Origin: Collinsella sp.
Lineage (GTDB): Bacteria; Actinomycetota; Coriobacteriia; Coriobacteriales; Coriobacteriaceae
Assembly: GCA_019414445.1 (NCBI GenBank)
Contig: DXMA01000012.1
Span: 1 to 64,000 of the forward strand
Length of the DNA stretch: 64,000 nt
Direction: 5' to 3'
Shown in pieces: positions 49,414 to 58,096 of this stretch; positions within the stretch are counted from its first letter, which is position 1; the number at the start of each line of letters is the position of its first letter. The notes under the pieces are model-generated. The model was not told the origin of the DNA and did not search any database. It worked only from the letters and a program-made list of their open reading frames with translations. A program made the position numbers and the translations under genes.

Positions 49414-50757
49414 CTAGTTCGCCATGACGCCTTCGGTCCAAGCCTCAACGTCCTCGATGCGCAGGACGTTGGCGACCTCGGCCACGCAGCCGACGCTGGC
49501 AAGCTCGGCGGCGGCAGCCTGGACGTCCTTCTCGAGCGCGCGGTGCGTCAGGAAGATGACCGAGCAGGCATCGCTGACGCCCGATTTGCCGTCCTCGACC
49601 TGGTTGATGAGCGAGATCGAGATGTTGTGCTTGGCAAAGATGTCGACCGTCTCGGACAGGGCGCCCACGCGGTCGGCGACTTTCAGACGCACATAGTACT
49701 TGGTCTGGAGCTCGTCCATGGGCTTAAAGGTGAGGTTGTGGCCATAGGGCTCAATCTCGGGCAGCGGAGCCACGCCGCGGCTGATCTGCTCGGAGAGCGA
49801 CAGGATATCGCCCACGACGGCGCTCGCGGTGGGGAAGGAGCCTGCGCCCGCGCCGTAGAACATGGTCTCGCCCACGGCGTCGCCTACCACGTAGACGGCG
49901 TTCATGGCGCCGTTGACCTTGGCGAGCATATGGTCTGCCGGGATGAGCGTGGGATGCACGCGAACGTCGACGCCGGCGTCGGTGTTGCGGGCGATGCCGA
50001 GCAGCTTGATGGTGTAGCCGAGCTCGCGGGCCTGGGCGATGTCCTCGGCGCCGATGGTGCGGATACCCTGCTGGTACACATCATCGGTGGTAACGCGGGT
50101 GCCAAAGCCGATGGAGGCGAGGATGGCCGTCTTGCTGGCGGCATCGAAGCCGTCGACGTCGGCGGACGGGTCGGCCTCGGCATAGCCCTTGGCCTGCGCG
50201 TCGGCAAGTACGTCGGCGTAATCGGCGCCCTCGGCGTCCATGCGGGACAGGATATAGTTGGTGGTACCGTTGAGAATGCCGGCGATGGTCAGGATCTTGT
50301 TGCCCACCAGGTCGTGCTCGAGCGTGCTCACGATGGGGATGCCGCCGCCGCAGCTGGCCTCGCACTTAATCTGCACGCCGCACGCGCGCGCCTTCTCGGC
50401 GAGCGTCTCGACATGACGGCCCAGCAGGGCCTTGTTGGCAGAGACGACGTGCTTGCCGTGCTCAAAGGCGGTGGTGAAGATCTCGGTCGCGGGGTGCTCG
50501 CCGCCAATCAGCTCGACGACGATGTCGACGGCGGGGTCGGTGACGACGTCATGCCAGTCACTCGTAAAGGCCTCGTGCTCAATACCGGCTGACTCGGCCT
50601 GCTCCCAGGCAAGCGCGCAGGCGCGGGTCAGCTTAAGGTCGATGCCGTAGGCTGCCAGGTACTCATCGTGGTGGCTCTTGATCAGACGGGCCACGCCGCC
50701 GCCGACGGTTCCCAGACCGATCAGACCGACGTTCACGGTGCGCAGGGATTCGCTCAT
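49414..50757 (-). CDS. hom: Homoserine dehydrogenase
   Basis: Reduces aspartate semialdehyde to homoserine (threonine/methionine branch). The 447-aa sequence has the NAD-binding GLIGLGTVGGGVARLI near residue 10, VVELIGGEHPA, VSANKALLGRH, the catalytic region GGGIPIVSTLEHDLVGNKI, GTTNYILSRM and PSADVDGFDAASKTAILA. A C-terminal ACT domain (about 345-445) contains KVADRVGALSETVDIFAKHNISI-type sequence, so threonine feedback is likely. AAGGAG precedes the ATG. Divergent from the liv cluster. Confidence 0.96.
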   Translation of the reverse strand: MSESLRTVNVGLIGLGTVGGGVARLIKSHHDEYLAAYGIDLKLTRACALAWEQAESAGIEHEAFTSDWHDVVTDPAVDIVVELIGGEHPATEIFTTAFEHGKHVVSANKALLGRHVETLAEKARACGVQIKCEASCGGGIPIVSTLEHDLVGNKILTIAGILNGTTNYILSRMDAEGADYADVLADAQAKGYAEADPSADVDGFDAASKTAILASIGFGTRVTTDDVYQQGIRTIGAEDIAQARELGYTIKLLGIARNTDAGVDVRVHPTLIPADHMLAKVNGAMNAVYVVGDAVGETMFYGAGAGSFPTASAVVGDILSLSEQISRGVAPLPEIEPYGHNLTFKPMDELQTKYYVRLKVADRVGALSETVDIFAKHNISISLINQVEDGKSGVSDACSVIFLTHRALEKDVQAAAAELASVGCVAEVANVLRIEDVEAWTEGVMAN

Positions 50758-51008
50758 AGATAGCTCCTTCGTGCATCTTATGGATGGATTAACCGCTTAA
50801 AGGTTGAGTGCATTCTAGCGTGAACCGAGGGCGCGTGCTCGCCAGGCAACAGGAGTCGCACAAAACGGCACCCCCGAAACGCTGCGGAAACATTGGAAAC
50901 ATGCTCGCTACAAACGGAACTCCGTAACAAACTGTCAACGTTTGCGCCATAAGGTTTGCCCCGTACCGCAAGACGGCCGCACTGCGGCCAGCGAAAAAGG
51001 GGGACACC

Positions 51009-52175
51009 ATGTTCAACATCAACAGCACGCTCAGCCGAAGGAACTTTCTCGCCGGCGCCGCGGCGCTCGGCAGCACCGCGGCACTCGCTGGTTGTTCGTC
51101 GGGTGGCTCGGACGGCGGCTCCGCCGATGACGGCAAGACCTTCAAGATTGGCGTTATCGGCCCTCTGACCGGCGCCGCGGCAACCTATGGCGTCTCGGCC
51201 GAGAAGGGCGCCAAGCTCGCCGCCAAGGATTTCTCGACCAATGACCTCAAGCTCTCGCTTAAGTCCGAGGACGATGTCGCCGACGGCGAGAAGGCCATCA
51301 ACGCCTTCAATACGTTGTGCGACTGGGGCATGCAGGCGCTCGTCGGCCCCGTCACCACCGGTGCTGCCGTCGCCGTCTCGGGCGAGATTGCCGACGATAT
51401 GCTCATGGTCACGCCTTCGGCCTCGTCGCTCGACGTGACCAAGGATAAGACAACGGTCTTTCAGGTTTGCTTCACCGATCCCACCATGGGTGCCAGCGCC
51501 GCGAAGTTCTTGGCCGAGAAGTATGCAGACGCCAAGATCGCCCTGTTCTACAACTCCGGCGATACGTATAGCTCGGGCGTTGCCGACGCTTTTGCCGAGC
51601 AGGCCAAGGCATCCAAGCTCGACATCGTCGATACCGAGACCTTTAAGGACGACTCTTCCACGAGCTTTACCAACCAGCTCACCAAGGCCAAGGAGGCCGG
51701 CGCCACGCTTATCTTTGCGCCGATCTACTACACGCCGGCGTCCGTCCTGCTCAAGAACGCCAAGGACATGGGCTACGACATGACCCTCATGGGCACCGAC
51801 GGCATGGACGGTCTGCTCTCCGTTGAGGGCTTCGATACCTCTCTTGCCGAGGGCGTGCTGCTCATGACCCCGTTCTCTGCCGACGATGAGAAGAACGCCG
51901 ACTTCGTCAAGGCCTATAAGGACGCCTACGACGAGACGCCCAACCAGTTCGCCGCCGATGCCTATGACTGCGTCCATGCGATTGTCGAGGCTATCGATAA
52001 GGCAGACATCGACATTACGGCCGACGGCGCCGACATTGCCGGCGACCTTGCCAAGGCCATGCGCAAGATCAAAATCGAGGGCCTGACGGGCGAGCTGACG
52101 TGGAACGACAAAGGGCAGGTTGAAAAGCCCGCTACGGCCTATGTGATTCAGGACGGCAAGTACATCGCCGCCTAG
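51009..52175 (+). CDS. livK: Branched-chain amino-acid binding lipoprotein, copy 1
   Basis: A 388-aa periplasmic-type binding protein of the Leu/Ile/Val family, tethered to the cell surface. The signal region carries a twin-arginine-like SRRNFLAGAAALG and the lipobox LAGC (Cys about 34), so it is probably a Tat lipoprotein. The mature part has FKIGVIGPLTGAAATYG, the INAFNTLCDWGMQALVGPVTTG block and DSSTSFTNQLTKAKEAGATLIF. It is closely similar to copy 2 directly downstream, so recent duplication is likely. AAAAAGGGGG precedes the ATG. Confidence 0.93.
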   Translation: MFNINSTLSRRNFLAGAAALGSTAALAGCSSGGSDGGSADDGKTFKIGVIGPLTGAAATYGVSAEKGAKLAAKDFSTNDLKLSLKSEDDVADGEKAINAFNTLCDWGMQALVGPVTTGAAVAVSGEIADDMLMVTPSASSLDVTKDKTTVFQVCFTDPTMGASAAKFLAEKYADAKIALFYNSGDTYSSGVADAFAEQAKASKLDIVDTETFKDDSSTSFTNQLTKAKEAGATLIFAPIYYTPASVLLKNAKDMGYDMTLMGTDGMDGLLSVEGFDTSLAEGVLLMTPFSADDEKNADFVKAYKDAYDETPNQFAADAYDCVHAIVEAIDKADIDITADGADIAGDLAKAMRKIKIEGLTGELTWNDKGQVEKPATAYVIQDGKYIAA

Positions 52176-52446
52176 GTGCGTACAAAACGCGACCGGTGAG
52201 GCTGTTTTAATCAGGGCAAGGGCGCTTGTAACGGAATGGAAACATTACTTTCACACAATAAAGTGGCTAAACTGCATAAACCAATAGAAATACGCATAAT
52301 TATGGATAAACGGACAGAACAAAAGAAAAGTTGAAATAATCGCCACTTTTCTCAACTAAAGCGTCTACTATTTTGCGAACGCCGAACACGGCGAAGGATG
52401 GCCTGTTGGGTAACCGAAACCCGACGAGATTTGAGAGGAGAGCCGC
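52176..52446. promoter_or_regulatory. AT-rich intergenic region between livK copies
   Basis: This 271-bp stretch is clearly AT-richer than the genes beside it (especially 52240-52375). It shares GGAAACATT with the region upstream of copy 1 (GGAAACATT and GGAAACATG there). AAAGTGGC (about 52260-52267) is inverted as GCCACTTT (about 52342-52349), and a GGGT/ACCC stem lies just before the strong ribosome site GAGAGGAG. A promoter is expected here, but I cannot pick -35/-10 boxes with confidence. Confidence 0.4.
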
Positions 52447-53634
52447 ATGTCGAGCCTCACCGGTAAGTCATTGAACCCTGTTATGAATCGCAGGAGCGTT
52501 ATCGCGAGCGCAGCAGGTCTGGGGGCGATGTCCATTCTAGCTGGCTGCTCCTCCAACGGCGGCGACAGCGGTTCCGCTTCGGGCGACGCTTCGTTTAAGA
52601 TCGGCACCATCGGACCGCTGACCGGCGCCAACGCGTCCTACGGCAAGTCCGTTACCCAGGGTGTCGAGCTTGGCTGCAAGGATTTCTCGACCAAGGAGCT
52701 GCCGCTTGCCAGCAAGGCCGAGGATGACCAGGCCGACGGCGAGAAGGCCGTCAACGCCTTTAACACCCTGCTCGACTGGGGCATGCAGGCCCTCGTCGGC
52801 CCGACCACCACGGGTGCGTCGGTTGCCGTTGCCGCCGAGTGCGGTAACGACCCCGAAACGTTCATGATCACTCCGTCCGCGTCCTCCGAGGACGTCACCA
52901 AGGGCAAGGATTGCGTCTTCCAGGTTTGCTTCACCGATCCCAACCAGGGCGTCAACGCTGCCAAGTTCCTGGCGCAGAAGTATGCGGACGAGAAGTTCGT
53001 GCTGTTCTATAACTCCGGCGACGCCTATTCTTCGGGCATCGCAGATTCCTTTAAGGTTCAGGCCGCTAAATCCAAGCTCGAGATTGTTGACGAGGAGACC
53101 TTTAAGGACGACTCCGCCACGAGCTTTACCAACCAGCTGACCAAGGCCAAGCAGGCCGGCGCCACCATGATCTTTGCGCCGATCTACTACACGCCAGCGT
53201 CCGTCCTGCTCAAGAACGCCAAGGACATGGGCTACGACGTCAAGATGATGGGTTGCGACGGCATGGACGGCATCCTGGGCGTTGAGGGCTTCGACACCTC
53301 TCTTGCCGAGGGTCTGCTGCTCATGACCCCGTTCTCCGCCGACGACGAGAAGAACGCCGACTTCGTCAACGCTTACAAGGATAAGTACGGCGATACCCCC
53401 GACCAGTTTGCCGCCGACGCCTACGATGGCGTGCACGCGGTGGCCGAGGCCCTCAAGGAGGCCGGTCTTGGTGTCGACGCCGACCCGACCGAGGTCGCCG
53501 AGAAGCTGCCCAAGGCTATGCTCAAGATTACCGTTGACGGTCTGACCGGCAAGCTCACCTGGAACGATAAGGGCCAGGTCCAGAAGGAGCCCACGGCGTA
53601 CGTCATCACCGACGGCAAGTACGTACAGGCCTAA
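52447..53634 (+). CDS. livK: Branched-chain amino-acid binding lipoprotein, copy 2
   Basis: A 395-aa paralogue of copy 1. The start MSSLTGKSLNPVMNRRSVIA includes a twin-arginine-like NRRSVIASAAG and the lipobox ILAGC. The mature part repeats copy 1 almost block for block (FKIGTIGPLTGANASYG, FNTLLDWGMQALVGPTTTG, DSATSFTNQLTKAKQAGATMIF). Small differences around the ligand loops could give another amino-acid preference. GAGAGGAG precedes the ATG. It is upstream of livHMGF, separated by a stem-loop that probably lowers downstream expression. Confidence 0.94.
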   Translation: MSSLTGKSLNPVMNRRSVIASAAGLGAMSILAGCSSNGGDSGSASGDASFKIGTIGPLTGANASYGKSVTQGVELGCKDFSTKELPLASKAEDDQADGEKAVNAFNTLLDWGMQALVGPTTTGASVAVAAECGNDPETFMITPSASSEDVTKGKDCVFQVCFTDPNQGVNAAKFLAQKYADEKFVLFYNSGDAYSSGIADSFKVQAAKSKLEIVDEETFKDDSATSFTNQLTKAKQAGATMIFAPIYYTPASVLLKNAKDMGYDVKMMGCDGMDGILGVEGFDTSLAEGLLLMTPFSADDEKNADFVNAYKDKYGDTPDQFAADAYDGVHAVAEALKEAGLGVDADPTEVAEKLPKAMLKITVDGLTGKLTWNDKGQVQKEPTAYVITDGKYVQA

Positions 53635-53665
53635 TAAGCCGCCTTACATAGAGCGGTTTTGATCC

Positions 53666-53726
53666 CAAGCAGGGGAGGTTTGGCCTTCCCTGCTTGCTTG
53701 GTATCTAGGGACAGTGTAACGTCCCT
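53666..53726 (+). terminator. Two stem-loops between livK copy 2 and livH
   Basis: CAAGCAGGG (53666-53674) pairs with CCCTGCTTG (53688-53696). A second stem AGGGAC / GTCCCT is at 53707-53712 and 53721-53726, again with a GGGACAG sequence. Neither has a strong T-run, so partial termination or mRNA protection is likelier than a full stop. Such stems usually give binding proteins a higher yield than membrane subunits. Confidence 0.55.
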
Positions 53727-53772
53727 GTTTCATACATTAACTGGAAACCTATTCGAAAGGGGGATGTGGAAC

Positions 53773-54654
53773 ATGACGGTCTTTATCCAATACCTGGTCA
53801 ACGGCCTGTCCATGGGCAGCGTCTACGCCATCATCGCGTTGGGCTACACCATGGTCTACGGTATCGCCAAGATGCTGAACTTCGCTCACGGCGACGTTAT
53901 CATGGTCGGTGCCTATGTCTCGTTCTGTGCCACGTCGTATCTCGGCCTCCCGGGCTGGGCATCTGTAATTCTCTCTTGTGTGGTCTGCACCGTTCTCGGT
54001 GTTCTCATCGAGGGTCTGGCATACAAGCCGCTGCGTCAGGCGGGCCCGCTGGCCGTTCTGATCACGGCCATCGGCGTGTCTTACTTCCTGCAGAACGCCG
54101 CGCAGCTTCTGTGGGGCGCCACGCCCAAGAACTTCACTTCGCTCGTCACCTTCCAGGTGCCGGAGTTCTTGGCCAAGTTCAATGTAAGCGCCGTTTCGCT
54201 CGTCACCATCGTCGCCTGCCTGGTTATCATGGCCGGTCTGATGTTCTTTACAGGTAAGACCAAGATGGGCAAGGCCATGCGCGCCGTGTCCGAGGACAAG
54301 GCAGCCGCTCAGCTCATGGGCATCAACGTCAACCGTACCATCTCGATGACGTTTGCCATCGGCTCCGCCCTTGCCGCCATCGCCGGTGTGCTCCTGTGCT
54401 CCTACTCGCCGGTCCTGCAACCCACCACGGGCGCCATGCCTGGCATCAAGGCCTTCGACGCCGCCGTCTTCGGCGGTATCGGCTCCATCCCCGGTGCCTT
54501 TGTCGGTGGCATTCTCATCGGCATCATCGAGGCGATGGCACAGGCTTACATTTCCACGAGCCTTGCCAACTCCATCGTCTTTGGTGTTTTGATCATCGTC
54601 CTGCTCGTCAAGCCTGCCGGCCTCTTGGGCAAGTACGTCCCCGAGAAGGTGTAG
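53773..54654 (+). CDS. livH: Branched-chain amino-acid ABC permease LivH
   Basis: A 293-aa permease with about eight helices, starting TVFIQYLVNGLSMGSVYAIIALGYTMVYGIAKMLNFAHGD, the LivH signature in two parts. KTKMGKAMRAVSEDKAAAQLMGINV is the EAA-like loop contacting the ATPases, and IKAFDAAVFGGIGSIPGAFVGG is also typical. ATG 53773 lies nine bases after AAAGGGGG; an ATG at 53764 overlaps that site. Co-transcribed with livMGF. Confidence 0.94.
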   Translation: MTVFIQYLVNGLSMGSVYAIIALGYTMVYGIAKMLNFAHGDVIMVGAYVSFCATSYLGLPGWASVILSCVVCTVLGVLIEGLAYKPLRQAGPLAVLITAIGVSYFLQNAAQLLWGATPKNFTSLVTFQVPEFLAKFNVSAVSLVTIVACLVIMAGLMFFTGKTKMGKAMRAVSEDKAAAQLMGINVNRTISMTFAIGSALAAIAGVLLCSYSPVLQPTTGAMPGIKAFDAAVFGGIGSIPGAFVGGILIGIIEAMAQAYISTSLANSIVFGVLIIVLLVKPAGLLGKYVPEKV

Positions 54655-54663
54655 GTGAGCGTT

Positions 54664-55743
54664 ATGAAGTTTCTTAAAGACAAGCAGACGCGTCACGACT
54701 TTGTTACGTACGCCATGTGCCTTGTGGCGTTCGCCATCGTGTTCTTTATGCAGTCCAACCATATGATTCCGCGCATGATCGCCGGTCAGCTGGTTCCCAT
54801 CACGGCCTATATCGTCATGGCCATCTCCCTTAACCTCGTCGTCGGCATCGCGGGCGACTTGTCGCTGGGCCACGCGGGCTTTATGAGCGTCGGCGCCTAT
54901 ACGGGCATCGTTACCGCGGTCGCGCTGGAGAGCGCCGTTCCCTCCGATCCGGTGCGCCTTATCATCAGCATCGTGGTCGGTGCCATCGCTGCCGCCATCC
55001 TGGGCTTCTTGATCGGCATCCCGGTCCTTCGCCTGAGCGGCGATTACCTGGCTATCGTGACGCTGGCCTTTGGCGAGATCATCAAAGAGATCGTCACCTG
55101 CCTTATCGTGGGCGTCGACTCCCGCGGCCTGCATGTGATCTTTAACATCACAGGTAACTCCACGATCGACGACCTGCACCTGCTCGAGGACGGCACCGCC
55201 ATCATCAAGGGCGCGCAGGGCGCATCGGGCGTGTCGACGTACTCGACCTTCCTCGCCGGTGCCATCCTGGTCTTGGTCGCACTCGTGATCGTGCTCAACC
55301 TGGTTCGCAGCCGTACCGGCCGTGCCATTATGGCCGTGCGCGACAACAAGATCGCTGCCGAGTCCGTGGGCATCTCCGTCACCGAGTACCGCATGATCGC
55401 CTTCGTGGTTTCCGCCGCTCTCGCCGGCGCTGCCGGAGCCCTCTTCGGCGGTAACTTCTCGCAGCTTTCCGCCACCAAGTTCGACTTCAACACGTCCATC
55501 CTCATCCTGGTGTTCGTGGTCCTGGGCGGTCTGGGCAATATGCGCGGCTCCGTCATCGCGGCGGCGTTGCTCACGGTGCTTCCCGAGCTGCTCCGTCAGT
55601 TCTCGGACTACCGCATGCTCATCTACGCCATCGTGCTGATTCTGGTCATGATCTTTACCAACAACCCGCAGCTCAAGTCGTTCTTCGCACGCATTAAGGA
55701 CCGCTTTGCTTCCAAGAAGGAGGTGGCAGCCGATGCCCAGTAA
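54664..55743 (+). CDS. livM: Branched-chain amino-acid ABC permease LivM
   Basis: A 359-aa permease with about ten helices. GIAGDLSLGHAGFMSVGAYTG, GIPVLRLSGDYLAIVTLAFGEI, SRTGRAIMAVRDNKIAAESVGISVTEYRM (coupling loop) and LGGLGNMRGSVIAAALL match LivM. ATG 54664 follows AGGTGA; a GTG at 54655 directly after the livH stop is an alternative. Its end overlaps the livG start by 11 bp. Confidence 0.94.
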   Translation: MKFLKDKQTRHDFVTYAMCLVAFAIVFFMQSNHMIPRMIAGQLVPITAYIVMAISLNLVVGIAGDLSLGHAGFMSVGAYTGIVTAVALESAVPSDPVRLIISIVVGAIAAAILGFLIGIPVLRLSGDYLAIVTLAFGEIIKEIVTCLIVGVDSRGLHVIFNITGNSTIDDLHLLEDGTAIIKGAQGASGVSTYSTFLAGAILVLVALVIVLNLVRSRTGRAIMAVRDNKIAAESVGISVTEYRMIAFVVSAALAGAAGALFGGNFSQLSATKFDFNTSILILVFVVLGGLGNMRGSVIAAALLTVLPELLRQFSDYRMLIYAIVLILVMIFTNNPQLKSFFARIKDRFASKKEVAADAQ

Positions 55744-56593
55744 GTTTGAGTTCAACAAGGGCAAGATGGTCCCGTATCCTTCTGGCGCCATCGTTCCCGA
55801 CCGCGACCTGGGCCAGCGCCCGGCGCTCGAGTGCATCCACTTGGGCATTGAATTTGGCGGCCTTAAGGCAGTCGACGACTTTAGCCTGACCATCGGTAAG
55901 ACCGAGATCGCCGGTCTGATCGGTCCCAACGGTGCCGGTAAGACCACGGTCTTCAACCTGCTCACCAAGGTGTACCAGCCCACGCACGGTACTATCCTGC
56001 TCGACGGCGAGGACACCTCGGGCAAGTCGGTCTATCAGGTCAACCGTATGGGTATCGCCCGTACGTTCCAGAACATTCGCCTGTTCAACACCATGACGGT
56101 GGAGGACAACGTTAAGGTCGGCCTGCACAACCAGGAGCGCTACTCTGGTTTTGAGGGCGTGCTGCGTCTGCCGACGTACTGGAAGCACGAGAAGGCCGCC
56201 CACGAGCGCGCCATGGAGCTGTTGTCCATCTTTGATATGGAGCACCTGGCAAACGAGCAGGCCGGCTCGCTGCCTTACGGCGCCCAGCGTCGTCTGGAGA
56301 TCGTCCGCGCGCTTGCCACCAACCCCAAACTGCTGCTGCTCGACGAGCCTGCCGCCGGCATGAACCCGTCCGAGACCGCGGAGCTCATGGAGAACATCGT
56401 CAAGATCCGCGACACCTTTGGCATCGCCATTATGCTTATCGAGCATGATATGTCGCTCGTCATGAACATCTGCGAGGGCATCTGCGTGCTCAACTTTGGT
56501 AAGGTCATCGCCAAGGGCACGGCCGAGGAGATCCAGAACAACGATGCCGTAATTGAGGCATATCTGGGCAAGCAGGATAAGGGGGAGAACTAA
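55733..56593 (+). CDS. livG: Branched-chain amino-acid ABC ATPase LivG
   Basis: A 286-aa ABC ATPase. Walker A GPNGAGKTT near residue 60, the Q-loop after it, signature LPYGAQRRLEIVRAL near 180 (the LivG-type variant of LSGGQ), Walker B LLLLDEPAAGMNP, and switch His in IEHDMSLVM. An N-terminal extension of about 30 residues precedes the usual start. ATG 55733 has GGAGG upstream; its first codons overlap the livM end. Confidence 0.94.
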   Translation: MPSKFEFNKGKMVPYPSGAIVPDRDLGQRPALECIHLGIEFGGLKAVDDFSLTIGKTEIAGLIGPNGAGKTTVFNLLTKVYQPTHGTILLDGEDTSGKSVYQVNRMGIARTFQNIRLFNTMTVEDNVKVGLHNQERYSGFEGVLRLPTYWKHEKAAHERAMELLSIFDMEHLANEQAGSLPYGAQRRLEIVRALATNPKLLLLDEPAAGMNPSETAELMENIVKIRDTFGIAIMLIEHDMSLVMNICEGICVLNFGKVIAKGTAEEIQNNDAVIEAYLGKQDKGEN

Positions 56594-57307
56594 ATGGCAG
56601 AGCCGATGCTTTCCGTCTACAACATCAACGTCTGGTACGGCGCTATCCACGCCATCAAGGACATCTCCTTTAACGTCAACGAGGGCGAGATCGTGGCCCT
56701 GATCGGCGCGAACGGCGCCGGTAAGTCCACGACGCTTAAAACCGTCTCGGGCCTGCTGCGTTCCAAGACCGGCTCCATCAAGTTTATGGGCGAGGACATT
56801 ACCCATACGCCTGCCGATAAACTGGTGGGCAAGGGCCTGGCCCAGGTTCCCGAGGGCCGTCGCGCCTTTTTGCAGATGACGGTCGAGGAGAACCTGGAGA
56901 TGGGCGCCTACACGCAGCCCAAGTCCACGGTGGCTCCGGGCCTTGAGCGCGTCTACGAGCAGTTCCCGCGCCTTAAGGAGCGCCGTCGCCAGGTCGCCGG
57001 CACCCTTTCGGGCGGCGAACAGCAGATGCTCGTTATGGGGCGCGCCCTTATGAGCAACCCCAAGCTGCTCATGCTCGATGAGCCTTCCATGGGTCTGGCG
57101 CCGATTCTGATTGAGCAGATCTTCCAGATTGTCGAGGACCTGCACAAGGCCGGTACCACGGTGCTTCTGGTCGAGCAGAACGCCCAGATGGCGCTTTCAA
57201 TCGCCACGCGCGGCTACGTGCTCGAGACCGGCAAGATCACCATGACCGGCACCGGCCAAGAGCTCCTGCACGACGACAACGTCCGCAAGGCTTACCTGGG
57301 CGGCTAG
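56594..57307 (+). CDS. livF: Branched-chain amino-acid ABC ATPase LivF
   Basis: A 237-aa ABC ATPase. Walker A GANGAGKST near residue 36, QVPEGRRAFLQMTVEENLEMG (LivF hallmark), signature LSGGEQQMLVMGRAL near 139, Walker B LLMLDEPSMGLAP, and VEQNAQMAL. ATG follows the livG stop with no gap; RBS AAGGGGGAG. It is last gene of the liv operon; a CCGCCGTT / AACGGCGG hairpin sits 9 bp after its stop. Confidence 0.95.
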   Translation: MAEPMLSVYNINVWYGAIHAIKDISFNVNEGEIVALIGANGAGKSTTLKTVSGLLRSKTGSIKFMGEDITHTPADKLVGKGLAQVPEGRRAFLQMTVEENLEMGAYTQPKSTVAPGLERVYEQFPRLKERRRQVAGTLSGGEQQMLVMGRALMSNPKLLMLDEPSMGLAPILIEQIFQIVEDLHKAGTTVLLVEQNAQMALSIATRGYVLETGKITMTGTGQELLHDDNVRKAYLGG

Positions 57308-57316
57308 GGACTTCCG

Positions 57317-57338
57317 CCGTTCTGCCGAACGGCGGACC
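57317..57338 (+). terminator. Stem-loop after livF
   Basis: CCGCCGTTC (57317-57325) pairs with GAACGGCGG (about 57330-57338) around four bases. No T-run follows, since foreign sequence begins here. It may be a terminator whose tail was replaced by insertion. Confidence 0.45.
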
Positions 57339-57354
57339 GGCCGACGCTGCGCGG

Positions 57355-57495
57355 GCGCCCTGATCGACGTGCCGAAGCTCCTCACCCTTGGGGCTATGCC
57401 GCGGTACGAGGCCAGGTGGTCATGGTCCGGGAACCTCGCGATGTCGAATGACACCGCGAGGTTCGCCGCCGTCCTCGGCGGCCTCGACCCCCGAG
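57355..57495 (-). pseudogene. IS110-family transposase remnant
   Basis: Minus-strand translation gives RTAANLAVSFDIARFPDHDH, LASYRGIAPRVRSFGTSIR, a good match to the conserved C-terminal (transposase_20) block of IS110/IS116/IS902 transposases, which normally reads ...AEIGDIxRFxxxxxLASYxGLxPxxxxSGTSxR. Only about 45-60 residues are recognisable; the surrounding frame has no start or RuvC-like DEDD half. It is a decayed fragment between livF and the PadR operon. Confidence 0.65.
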
Positions 57496-57655
57496 TGGGC
57501 GATCCCCACGCGTTAACGCCTGCAAACAAGGGGATTGCCAAGACGCCGCCGGGCACCTCCGTCATAGACGTGGAAGTGCGGCCGCGCTGAAGCACTGCGC
57601 GGTGTCTGCTCGCTTATGTGCGCATCACGAAGGAAGACCAGATCGGTGAGCGGGA

Positions 57656-57836
57656 TTGGCCCGAAGTCGAGAGATTCCCATCAGCCTCTCGTCGGTCGAT
57701 GACCGGTTCACCACGCAGGAAGAGCGTGACGGAAGGTCTCGCAAAAAGGCTCCGAGCGCGGCGTGCTCATGCCCGTCGTGGTGCGCCCGAAGGGGGGGGA
57801 CGGCTGCTACGAGCTCGATCATTTGCGAGGAGAAGA
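57656..57836 (+). pseudogene. ParB-like N-terminal domain remnant, frameshifted
   Basis: Frame 2 reads REIPISLSSVDDRFTTQEERDG. After a frame change at about 57738, frame 1 reads QKGSERGVLMPVVVRPKGGDG then CYEL. Joined, these match the start of ParB/Noc-type N-terminal domains (I-x-L ... D-x-R, then S-I-x-E-R-G-V-L-x-P-V-V-V-R-P ... Y-x-L). The piece stops before the GERRW box. Probably part of a mobile or plasmid partition gene left by a past insertion. Confidence 0.55.
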
Positions 57837-58082
57837 CGAACCAGTCGTTGCAGATCCAATATGGATCTCGCCGACCTCGGCAAGCTGCTCGATGAGTGGA
57901 AGCCCTGTCGGGTCGTCTATTTCAACACCACCCAGAATGATGGTGTCATCGCGCAGGTCGATCTGCGTGTTGAACACAGCGAGGTTAAAGCCGGAGGCCA
58001 CAAATCCGATAGCAGCCAGGACGAGCCCCGTGGCAACAAGCCCACCCGCTACGGCAAGGTAAATCTTTTTTACGCTGGACAT
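57819..58082 (-). pseudogene. Truncated membrane protein, third gene of PadR operon
   Basis: An 87-residue frame with a single N-terminal membrane segment (KIYLAVAGGLVATGLVLAAIGFVASGF) and the beginning of an outside domain (IDLRDDTIILGGVEIDDPTGLPLIEQLAEVGEIHIGSA in two parts). PadR-DUF1700 operons usually end with a DUF4097-type protein of 250-300 aa with this kind of start. Here the sequence stops early against foreign DNA; an AGATCCA-ATA-TGGATCT palindrome at 57852-57868 marks the probable junction. The short protein may still be made but is unlikely to be complete. Confidence 0.55.
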
Positions 58083-58096
58083 GTTTGCACTCCTTC

